Shown: piece by piece, positions 25,659 to 32,709 of the stretch
Numbering within the stretch: the stretch's first letter is position 1
How the letters are laid out: every line of letters begins with the position of its first letter
Assembly: GCF_010550245.1 (NCBI RefSeq)
Contig: NZ_JAAGLU010000008.1
Location: forward strand, 1-64,000
Direction: 5' to 3'
Length of the DNA stretch: 64,000 nucleotides
Source: Streptomyces sp. SID12501
Lineage (GTDB): Bacteria; Actinomycetota; Actinomycetes; Streptomycetales; Streptomycetaceae
The notes under the pieces: generated by a model
The model's database searches: none
What the model was told of the DNA's origin: nothing
Seen by the model: only the letters and a program-made list of their open reading frames with translations
Translations under genes and position numbers: made by a program

Positions 25659-25967
25659 TCATGGTCGAGGTTCCTCCGGCCCGGGCACACGGGGCAGCCG
25701 GGCCTTGGCGAACGCTCCACTCCGAACCTGAAGCACCCCACCAAGGACGACGAGCCCCAGAGCCACCGTGGAAAGAACCAGCGCCACGCCGGCAGAGAAA
25801 CCGAGGAGTTTGGGTCCTCCGTCCAAGACGAAGCCGACGCCTACCGCTATCCAACCCCAACCAGCCCTGGGCGGCCGCGTGTACGCCGCAGCTCCCCGCC
25901 CGGTCAAGGTCAACACGCCCAGCACTACGAGAAAGCAGCCGGAACCCAACATGATCCACGCGGACAT
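25659..25967 (-). CDS. Small membrane protein, unknown function
   Basis: 102 residues with three probable helices: SAWIMLGSGCFLVVLGVLTL, GWGWIAVGVGFVLDGGPKLLG and VALVLSTVALGLVVLGGVL, and a proline-rich tail. I recognise no family. GGGGTG precedes the ATG at 25967. Its tail-to-tail position with the permease and the coherent helix pattern support a real gene. Confidence 0.72.
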   Translation of the reverse strand: MSAWIMLGSGCFLVVLGVLTLTGRGAAAYTRPPRAGWGWIAVGVGFVLDGGPKLLGFSAGVALVLSTVALGLVVLGGVLQVRSGAFAKARLPRVPGPEEPRP

Positions 25968-26264
25968 GGCACCCCTGTCGCGGGAAGGCTACTTCACGGC
26001 GGAACGGCTTTGGGCAATGGCCAGGCGCCGCCGTAGAGCACCAGCTCGGAAGATGCCGTATCGGACGGCTCCTGACTGACGAGACGTTGACCTGAGGACC
26101 CTCCGCCCTCTGCCCTCTGCCCTCTGCCCTCTGCCCGAGGTTCCCCGTGAGTCACCGCTGTGTCCCCTCGGAGGCGACTCACCGAGCGCTGCGCAAGCTG
26201 GGCACGCGCCTTGAGCAGCAAGATCGGAAGTAGCAGTCGCTGCACTTCGCTGCCGTACGACGCC
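25968..26264. other. Intergenic stretch with a 7-bp minisatellite
   Basis: I see no gene here. About 26105-26137 holds four to five copies of the 7-bp unit GCCCTCT. Together with the terminator and tRNA this gives about 500 bp without protein coding. Confidence 0.7.
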
Positions 26265-26300
26265 AAAAAAAGCCCCAGCCGGATCTCTCCGACTGGGGCT
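26265..26300 (-). terminator. Rho-independent terminator of tRNA-Ala
   Basis: On the minus strand the stem AGCCCCAG/CTGGGGCT (26271-26278 and 26293-26300) is followed by a run of seven T (26271-26265), 12 bp downstream of the tRNA 3' end. Confidence 0.88.
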
Positions 26301-26311
26301 CTGAGCTGCGG

Positions 26312-26385
26312 TGGACCTGTGGGGATTTGAACCCCAGACCCCCTCGATGCGAACGAGGTGCGCTACCAGACTGCGCCACAGGCCC
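26312..26385 (-). tRNA. tRNA-Ala (anticodon CGC)
   Basis: A 74-base cloverleaf on the minus strand. The acceptor stem GGGCCTG pairs with CAGGTCC (one G-T pair), the D arm contains AGTCTGGTAGC, and the anticodon stem CCTCG/CGAGG closes the loop TTCGCAT with anticodon CGC. The T arm GGGG-TTCAAAT-CCCC and discriminator A follow. It reads GCG alanine codons. Confidence 0.95.
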
Positions 26386-26490
26386 TTGCAACGAGTGAAA
26401 CTCTAGCATCCCGGTCCGGGTGCTCGGAAATCCGTTCCGCGCCGGTCGACCGAGGCCGCCGCATGCTCTCCCACCTGCTGGTACCGCTCA

Positions 26491-27753
26491 CTACTCGTTC
26501 GCCGCGCGAGGCCGCTCGCCGTCCTCGTACTGGTCGAACAGCGGCGTACGGCCCCGTTCCCGGGCCCGCCGGGCGGAGGCCGCGCGACGTGCGTCGGTAC
26601 GACCGTCCGAGTCCTCCAGGTCCAGCTCCGAGTCGGACTCCGGCCCCTCCGACAGGTCAGGCCGCTCCGCCTCCGTCGCGTCCCCCGTCGTCGACGGCTC
26701 GTCCGCCGACGACTCCGACTCGCGGCCCACCGTGCTGGAGCGCGCCGAGCTCCAGGCGTCCGGTGCACCGAGGTCCACCTCGGACGTGGCGCGGGGGGCG
26801 ACCGGTGCGGTCACGTACGTCGGCAGCGGTACCGGGACCGGGTCCCAGCTGTCGCCGTGGCCGGGGCGGCGCTGGCGTTCGCGCTGCTGGTCGACCCACT
26901 CCGCGTGGTCGGTCTGCTCGACGAGCGCACGCCTGTCGGCGGCGAGCGCGGACAGGCCGGGGTCGGTCACCGGCTCCGGGTGCTCGTCCTGCTCTTCGCC
27001 CCCGGGGTCGGTGGACGGCCGCCGCCGGGGCTGGCGCTCGCGCAGTCGCTGCGCGGCGAGCTCGGCCTGGCGCCGGTCCATCTGGTAGGTGAAACGGCGC
27101 CGTTCCTGCGTACGCAGATAGGCGATGTATCCGCTCAGCAGGGCCGCCGGGACTGCGGGGGCCCAGAGGAGGGCGAGTCCGCCGACCGCCGCGACGATCG
27201 TGCCGAGCGTGAAGGCGAAGAACAACATCACCGTCGTACGCCGTCGGCGCGCGAGCACCTTCGAGCGCCGGGCGCGCGCGGCGGCTTCTGCCGATGCGCT
27301 CGCGCTCCGACGAGCCGCCGGTACGCGCGCACGCTCCCGTTCCCTGACCGGAGCCGGAGCGGACGCCTGTGCGTGCTGCTCCCGCTTCGGCGCCCTCGGC
27401 TGTTCGTGCGCCTGGGCCGGCGACTGCTCCTGGTGCGCCTGTTCCTGTGCCTGTACCTGGACCTTCGCCTTGGGGCGGGTCGGGGGCGCGGCGAAGGCCC
27501 GGACGTCCACCGAGTCGGTGACACCCTCCGGGTCTCCGGCGCTGTGCTCCCCCTCGTCGGTGGAGCGCGCCCGCAGGTCCTTGGCGTACCGGCGCTCCAT
27601 GCCCGCCCGTCCGGACAGGAGCCGGATGGCGGTGCTGAAGCGTTCCGTCGGACGAGCTTCGTTCAGCTCGTCCTGCCTACGGAGCCACATCGGCACCAAG
27701 TAGGCGGCCCAGGCCCCGACAATGACTGCGTAGATGAGGCCGCTGCTGCTCAC
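26491..27753 (-). CDS. sepX: Divisome membrane protein SepX/GlpR
   Basis: 420 residues. A first membrane helix at 4-23 (GLIYAVIVGAWAAYLVPMW) is followed by the conserved RRQDELNEARPTERFSTAIRLLSGR block. A long charged, Gln/Ala-rich cytoplasmic linker follows. Two helices at about 175-213 end in YLRTQERRR, and the C-terminal tail is acidic. This is the layout of Streptomyces SepX, needed for vegetative and sporulation septation, and of the corynebacterial GlpR that binds the MoeA-like protein Glp. A MoeA/Glp gene lies in the same cluster at 29695-31017. The AT-richer 200 bp upstream (27754-27952) probably hold its promoter. Confidence 0.9.
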   Translation of the reverse strand: MSSSGLIYAVIVGAWAAYLVPMWLRRQDELNEARPTERFSTAIRLLSGRAGMERRYAKDLRARSTDEGEHSAGDPEGVTDSVDVRAFAAPPTRPKAKVQVQAQEQAHQEQSPAQAHEQPRAPKREQHAQASAPAPVRERERARVPAARRSASASAEAAARARRSKVLARRRRTTVMLFFAFTLGTIVAAVGGLALLWAPAVPAALLSGYIAYLRTQERRRFTYQMDRRQAELAAQRLRERQPRRRPSTDPGGEEQDEHPEPVTDPGLSALAADRRALVEQTDHAEWVDQQRERQRRPGHGDSWDPVPVPLPTYVTAPVAPRATSEVDLGAPDAWSSARSSTVGRESESSADEPSTTGDATEAERPDLSEGPESDSELDLEDSDGRTDARRAASARRARERGRTPLFDQYEDGERPRAANE

Positions 27754-27952
27754 GCCTCACACGGTAGAGGGGTTTGTGTGAGGCCATCTGCCAATTGAGC
27801 CGGTGTGTCGCACGATCTGGCTGATATTTCGAGCTTTTTTTGTGATCGATGCGATCAGCGGGTCATCGAGGGCGCGAATTTGGCACCCCAAGTCGATCGC
27901 CACTCGGTCGCCACTCAGTCATCCACCGATCACTTTCGAACACTTATTCAAT

Positions 27953-28588
27953 TTACGCCGGATTCCGTGGCGTGTTCCGGGAGCGTGCCCGCTGCCAGCG
28001 GCTGAGCAGCCCTTCCGGTACCTCTTCCGCTGTCAGCGCGAAGACGAGATGGTCGCGCCAGGCCCCGTCGATGTGGAGATAGCGGGGCCTGAGCCCCTCG
28101 TCGCGGAATCCGAGTTTCTCCACGACCCGGCGGCTGGGCCCGTTCTCCGGGCGAATGCAGACTTCGACGCGGTGCAGTCCGACCGTACGGAAACAGTGGT
28201 CGACCGCCATGGCGACCGCCGTCGGCATGACGCCCCGGCCTGCCACCGCCTCGTCCACCCAGTAGCCGACGTGTCCCGAACACATCGAGCCCCAGGTGAT
28301 GCCGGCGACCGTCAACTGGCCTACCAACTGCCCCTGGTACTCAATGGCGAAGGGCAGCATCCGGCCCGCGTTCGCCTCCGCGCGCAGATGGCGGATCATC
28401 TGACGGTAGGTCGGCCGGTGGGCGATCGGGCCGCTGGGCGTCGGCGGCGGGATCGTCGCCTCCCAGGGCCGCAGCCAGTCCCGGTTGCGCCGGTTGATCT
28501 CGCGCCAGATCCGCTGGTCGCGCAGCCTGACGGGCCGGAGGACGACATCGCCGTCCACCAGCTCGACCGGCCAGGACGGGCTGTTCAG
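27953..28588 (-). CDS. RimJ-like GNAT acetyltransferase (probable CTG start)
   Basis: 211 residues if translation starts at CTG 28588, which overlaps the MogA stop as CTGA, six bases after GGGGG. The first ATG/GTG-type option in frame is GTG 28558, ten codons into the reading (after PSWPVEL), with a poor ribosome site. I recall homologues that begin [17 protein letters not shown], which matches the CTG start. GNAT features are LRPVRLRDQRIWREINRRN, GQLTVAGITWGSM, GYWVDEAVAGRGVMPTAV (acetyl-CoA loop), and ENGPSRRVVEKLGFRDEG. It resembles RimJ-type protein N-terminal acetyltransferases; the target is unknown. Confidence 0.88.
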   Translation of the reverse strand: MNSPSWPVELVDGDVVLRPVRLRDQRIWREINRRNRDWLRPWEATIPPPTPSGPIAHRPTYRQMIRHLRAEANAGRMLPFAIEYQGQLVGQLTVAGITWGSMCSGHVGYWVDEAVAGRGVMPTAVAMAVDHCFRTVGLHRVEVCIRPENGPSRRVVEKLGFRDEGLRPRYLHIDGAWRDHLVFALTAEEVPEGLLSRWQRARSRNTPRNPA

Positions 28589-29133
28589 CTCGCACCCCCA
28601 CTGCTGGCCCCGGGTCTGGGGTGATCGCCGCCCCGGATCTGGTCGACGGCGTGTTTCAACAAGGGCTCCAGGACGGCCAGTCCGTCCTTCACCCCGCCGG
28701 TGGATCCCGGCAGATTGACGATCAGTGTCCCGGCCGCGACGCCGGCGAGGCCGCGCGACAGCGCCGACGTCGGCACCTTCTCGCGGCCGAACGCCCGGAT
28801 GGCCTCGGCGATGCCGGGCACCTCCTGGTCGAGCACCGCGCGGGTCGCCTCCGGGGTTCGGTCGGTGGGCGATACGCCGGTGCCTCCGGTGGTGACGATG
28901 ACGTCGTACCCGGCCTCGACACCGGCCCGCAGGGCGTTTTCCACCGGGTCTCCGTCGGGCACGACCCACGGTCCGTCGACGGCGAAGCCGAACTTCTCCA
29001 GCCCGGCCGCGATCAGGGGGCCGCCCTTGTCCTCGTAGACGCCCGCCGCCGCGCGGTTGGAGGCGGTCACGACCAAGGCGGAGTAGGGCGTGAGCAGCGG
29101 ATCCCCGAACCCGGTAGGCAGCGTCGATGTCAT
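28585..29133 (-). CDS. mog: MogA/MoaB-type molybdopterin adenylyltransferase
   Basis: 182 residues from ATG 29133, whose ATGA overlaps the MoaC stop. Motifs are [20 protein letters not shown], the [17 protein letters not shown] phosphate loop and [21 protein letters not shown], all of the MoCF_biosynth domain. The family adenylates molybdopterin before molybdate insertion by MoeA. Flanked by moaC and moeA in one transcription unit. Confidence 0.93.
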   Translation of the reverse strand: MTSTLPTGFGDPLLTPYSALVVTASNRAAAGVYEDKGGPLIAAGLEKFGFAVDGPWVVPDGDPVENALRAGVEAGYDVIVTTGGTGVSPTDRTPEATRAVLDQEVPGIAEAIRAFGREKVPTSALSRGLAGVAAGTLIVNLPGSTGGVKDGLAVLEPLLKHAVDQIRGGDHPRPGASSGGAS

Positions 29134-29612
29134 GCCCGACTCCAGTCGCCCGACTTCCCGCCGGTTTTCTCCTCCACCCGGACGTCCGTGATGACCGCCC
29201 CCTTGTCGACCGCCTTGACCATGTCGATCACGGTCAGCGCGGCGATCGAGACCGCGGTGAGGGCCTCCATCTCGACGCCCGTGCGGTCCGTCGTCCTCAC
29301 GGTGGCCAGGATCTCGACGGCGTCGTCCGCGACCGACAGATCCAGTTTCACGCCCGACACCGACAACGGGTGGCAGAGCGGGATGAGGTCCGGGGTCCGC
29401 TTGGCGCCCATGATGCCCGCGATCCGCGCGGTGGCCAGGGCGTCCCCCTTGGGGACCCCTTCCCCGCGCAGCAGTTCGATCACGCGCGGCGAGACAAGGA
29501 CACGACCGCTGGCGCGGGCGGTGCGCGCGGTCACGTCCTTGGCGGATACGTCGACCATGCGGGCGGCGCCCGCCTCGTCGATGTGCGTCAGTCGGTCGTC
29601 CTGCGTGCTCAT
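29130..29612 (-). CDS. moaC: Cyclic pyranopterin monophosphate synthase
   Basis: 160 residues from ATG 29612 ([23 protein letters not shown]). The MoaC hallmarks are [28 protein letters not shown], the [22 protein letters not shown] helix with the conserved acidic residues, and the terminal [13 protein letters not shown]. It converts the MoaA product to cPMP in molybdenum cofactor synthesis. Confidence 0.96.
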   Translation of the reverse strand: MSTQDDRLTHIDEAGAARMVDVSAKDVTARTARASGRVLVSPRVIELLRGEGVPKGDALATARIAGIMGAKRTPDLIPLCHPLSVSGVKLDLSVADDAVEILATVRTTDRTGVEMEALTAVSIAALTVIDMVKAVDKGAVITDVRVEEKTGGKSGDWSRA

Positions 29613-29694
29613 GTGCTGCGGCGCTCCCGGTCGGGCCTGTTGTGCGCGACACGGTACTCCCAACCGGCGCCCTTCAGCCGCCCGCGCCCACCGG

Positions 29695-31017
29695 TCAGCC
29701 GAGCAGGACGACCTCTACCTCGGCGCCGGGCTCCACGGACTCCTGCTCCTCGGGTACGACGATCAGCGCGTCGGCGTGGGCCAGGGCAGCGATCAGGTGC
29801 GATCCGGCGCCGCCGACCGGCGTCACCCGGCCGTCCGCGTACGTGCCGCGCAGGAACTGGCGGCGCCCGGCCGGCGAGGTCAGCGCCTTGTCCGTCACCA
29901 GGACCGCTTTGGTCGTGGGCCGGTGGATGTCCGTCACCCCCATCAGGGCACGGATCGCGGGCCGCACGAACAGTTCGAAGGAGACGTACGACGACACCGG
30001 GTTGCCCGGCAGGGCGAGCAGCGGGGTGTGGTCGGGGCCGACGGTGCCGAAGCCCTGGGGCTTGCCGGGCTGCATGGCGAGCTTGCGGAAGTCGACGCCG
30101 GCGCCGGGTTCGTCCTCGTCGGCGACATGCGCGAGGGCCTCCTTGACCACGTCGTACGCGCCCACGCTGACGCCTCCGGTGGTGACGACGAGGTCGGCGC
30201 GGACGAGCTGGTCCTCGATGGCGGAGCGGAGGGTCTCGGCGTCGTCGGCGACCGCACCCACGCGGTAGGCGATCGCCCCGGCGTCCCGGGCGGCGGCGGT
30301 GAGGGCGAAGCTGTTGGAGTCGTAGATCTGGCCGTGCGCGAGCTTCTGGTCGGGCTGGATCAGCTCGCTGCCGGTCGACATGACGACCACGCGCGGGCGC
30401 GGGCGTACACGTACGGTGCCGCGGCCGATCGCGGCGAGGAGGGCGATCTGCGGCGGGCCGAGGACGGTGCCCTCCGCGAGGGCGCGGTCGCCGGCCCGGA
30501 CGTCGCTGCCCTGTGCGCGCACGTGCGCGCGTGCCGGTGCCGGGCGGTGCACGCGCACCTGGCCGTAGGCACCGTCGGGGTCGGTGCTGCGGGCACGCAT
30601 CCCGGTGACGGGGCCCTCACCGAGGCCGCCGTCGGTCCACTCCACGGGGACGACGGTCTCGGCGCCGGGCGGCAGCGGGGCGCCGGTCATGATGCGGGCG
30701 GCCTGGCCGGGACCCACGTGGAGCAGTCCGTCCTGGCCGGCCGCGACGTCCCCGATCACCGTCAGGGCGGCCGGGTACTCCTCGCTCGCGCCCGCGACAT
30801 CGGCGACCCGGACCGCGTACCCGTCCATGGAGCTGTTGTCGAACGGCGGCAGGGAGATCTGCACCGTGACGTCCTCGACCAGGACGCAGCCCTGGGCGTC
30901 GAGGAGTTGCAGCTCGATGGGTTCGAGGGGGCGGACGGTCGCGAGGATGTCCTCCAGGTGCTCGTCCACCGACCACAGGTGGTCCTGGCCGGCGGTGCGG
31001 GGCGCGGCGCTGCTCAA
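29695..31017 (-). CDS. glp: MoeA family / gephyrin-like protein Glp
   Basis: 440 residues from TTG 31017, eleven bases after GAGGAG and 5 bp behind galU. MoeA features are [61 protein letters not shown] and [19 protein letters not shown], with the C-terminal domain IV. MoeA inserts molybdate into adenylated molybdopterin. In Corynebacterium the orthologue Glp also binds FtsZ and the membrane receptor GlpR. The presence of sepX/glpR in the same cluster suggests this copy is the Glp type. A pure cofactor role is possible. Confidence 0.9.
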   Translation of the reverse strand: MSSAAPRTAGQDHLWSVDEHLEDILATVRPLEPIELQLLDAQGCVLVEDVTVQISLPPFDNSSMDGYAVRVADVAGASEEYPAALTVIGDVAAGQDGLLHVGPGQAARIMTGAPLPPGAETVVPVEWTDGGLGEGPVTGMRARSTDPDGAYGQVRVHRPAPARAHVRAQGSDVRAGDRALAEGTVLGPPQIALLAAIGRGTVRVRPRPRVVVMSTGSELIQPDQKLAHGQIYDSNSFALTAAARDAGAIAYRVGAVADDAETLRSAIEDQLVRADLVVTTGGVSVGAYDVVKEALAHVADEDEPGAGVDFRKLAMQPGKPQGFGTVGPDHTPLLALPGNPVSSYVSFELFVRPAIRALMGVTDIHRPTTKAVLVTDKALTSPAGRRQFLRGTYADGRVTPVGGAGSHLIAALAHADALIVVPEEQESVEPGAEVEVVLLG

Positions 31018-31022
31018 CGTTG

Positions 31023-31925
31023 CTACATCTCCTCGGCTACGTAACTGCGAAGCCAGGTCCGGAAGTCCGGGCCCAGGTCCTCACGTTCGCATGCGAGTCT
31101 GACAATGGCACGCAGGTAGTCGCCGCGGTCCCCGGTGTCATAGCGGCGACCCTTGAAGACCACGCCGTGCACGGGGCCGCCGACCTTCTCGTCCTGGGCG
31201 AGCTGCTGGAGGGCGTCGGTGAGCTGGATCTCGCCGCCGCGGCCGGGCTCGGTCTCGCGGAGTATGCCGAAGATGTGCGGGTCGAGGACGTAACGGCCGA
31301 TGACCGCGTAGTTCGAGGGGGCGTCCGCGGCGTCCGGCTTCTCGACCAGGCCGGTGACCTTGACGACGTCGCCGTCGGCGGTGGTCTCGACGGCCGCGCA
31401 GCCGTACATGTGGATCTGCTCGGGGGCGACCTCCATGAGGGCGATCACGCTGCCGCCGTGTTGCTCCTGGACCTCGATCATGCGCTTGAGCAGAGGGTCG
31501 CGGGGGTCGATGAGGTCGTCGCCGAGGAGGACGGCGAAGGGCTCGTGGCCGACGTGCGGGGCCGCGCACAGGACGGCGTGGCCGAGGCCCTTGGGGTCGC
31601 CCTGGCGGACGTAGTGCATGGTCGCGAGGTCGCTGGACTCCTGGACCTTGGCGAGTCGCGCGGCGTCGCCCTTCTTCTGAAGGGCGGACTCCAGCTCGTA
31701 GTTGCGGTCGAAGTGGTCCTCGAGGGGGCGCTTGTTGCGTCCCGTGATCATGAGGACGTCGTCGAGGCCCGCGGACGCGGCCTCCTCGACCACGTACTGG
31801 ATCGCGGGCTTGTCGACGACCGGCAGCATCTCCTTGGGAGTGGCCTTGGTGGCCGGCAGGAACCGGGTGCCGAGGCCTGCTGCGGGGATGACAGCCTTGC
31901 TGATCCTGGGGTGCGACTCAGTCAT
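31023..31925 (-). CDS. galU: UTP-glucose-1-phosphate uridylyltransferase
   Basis: 300 residues. The nucleotide-binding signature AAGLGTRFLPATKATPKEMLPVVDKP is at about 15-40 (split for length), followed by IQYVVEEA, GLGHAVLCA, LLGDDLI and TGLVEKP. It makes UDP-glucose for cell-envelope glycans. The gene opens the minus-strand cluster galU-moeA-moaC-mogA-rimJ and is divergent from the folate gene across 109 bp. Confidence 0.96.
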   Translation of the reverse strand: MTESHPRISKAVIPAAGLGTRFLPATKATPKEMLPVVDKPAIQYVVEEAASAGLDDVLMITGRNKRPLEDHFDRNYELESALQKKGDAARLAKVQESSDLATMHYVRQGDPKGLGHAVLCAAPHVGHEPFAVLLGDDLIDPRDPLLKRMIEVQEQHGGSVIALMEVAPEQIHMYGCAAVETTADGDVVKVTGLVEKPDAADAPSNYAVIGRYVLDPHIFGILRETEPGRGGEIQLTDALQQLAQDEKVGGPVHGVVFKGRRYDTGDRGDYLRAIVRLACEREDLGPDFRTWLRSYVAEEM

Positions 31926-32034
31926 GCGGCAACCTTATCCGCAGCCTTTGTGCCGATTCCGTGGCACCGATTAACTAACACTCATATCTACATATGAAGC
32001 ACATGAGAACACTGGCCGCGATAGTGGGAGAGCC

Positions 32035-32643
32035 ATGGGGGCAGAGCCTGACAAGCGAACGTTGCGACGGGACCTCCTCGCGGTGAGAAGCGGGTTGACG
32101 GCCGTCGACGTCGAGGCGGCGGGGGCCGCCCTGGCCTCCCGCGCGCTCGGCCTGCCCGAGCTCGCGCACGCGCGCGTGGTGGCCGCGTACGTCTCCGTCG
32201 GCACCGAACCCGGCACCCGGGCGCTGCTCGACGCCCTCCACGCGCGCGGGGTACAGGTCCTGCTGCCGGTCCTCCTCCCGGACAACGACCTCGACTGGGG
32301 CACGTACGCCGGGGAGGGGTCCCTGGTGGAGGTGCGGCACGGCGGCCGGATGGCCCTCCTGGAGCCGGCCGGCGACCGCCTCGGAGCGGACGCCGTGACG
32401 GGCGCCGACGCCGTCCTGCTGCCCGGCCTGGCCGTGGACGGCCTCGGGCTGCGCCTGGGGCGAGGCGGAGGCTCGTACGACCGCGTGCTGGCCCGGCTGG
32501 AGCGCTCGGGCGCCGATCCTGCCCTGGTGGTGCTGCTGTACGACTCCGAGGTCACCGCCCGGGTCCCGGCCGAGCCGCACGACCGTCCGGTGCACGCCGT
32601 GGTCACTCCGTCGGGAGTACGCCGCTTCCCCGGCCCCTCCTGA
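32035..32643 (+). CDS. 5-formyltetrahydrofolate cyclo-ligase
   Basis: 202 residues from ATG 32035 with GGGAGAGCC upstream. N-terminal KRTLRRDLLAVRSGL carries the phosphate-binding Lys/Arg. The central YVSVGTEPGTRALLDAL and the C-terminal GLAVDGLGLRLGRGGGSYDR loop match the family GxGGGxYDR motif. It converts 5-formyl-THF to methenyl-THF using ATP. Confidence 0.94.
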   Translation: MGAEPDKRTLRRDLLAVRSGLTAVDVEAAGAALASRALGLPELAHARVVAAYVSVGTEPGTRALLDALHARGVQVLLPVLLPDNDLDWGTYAGEGSLVEVRHGGRMALLEPAGDRLGADAVTGADAVLLPGLAVDGLGLRLGRGGGSYDRVLARLERSGADPALVVLLYDSEVTARVPAEPHDRPVHAVVTPSGVRRFPGPS

Positions 32644-32663
32644 AGCGGAACGGCGCTGAACAG

Positions 32664-32693
32664 AAAGGCCCTCCACGCGCGTGGAGGGCCTTT
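32664..32693. terminator. Bidirectional terminator
   Basis: A perfect palindrome of 15+15 bases centred on CGCG: AAAGGCCCTCCACGC and its complement, ending in TTT. It lies between the convergent folate and penicillin-acylase family genes. Confidence 0.9.
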
Positions 32694-32709
32694 CCGGATT
32701 ACCGCGTGC

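Noticed and set aside
26105..26137. Short direct repeats as a CRISPR array
   Set aside because: The units are 7 bp without spacers; a simple minisatellite.
26179..26409. Short minus-strand frame over the tRNA
   Set aside because: It is the tRNA-Ala gene read as protein.
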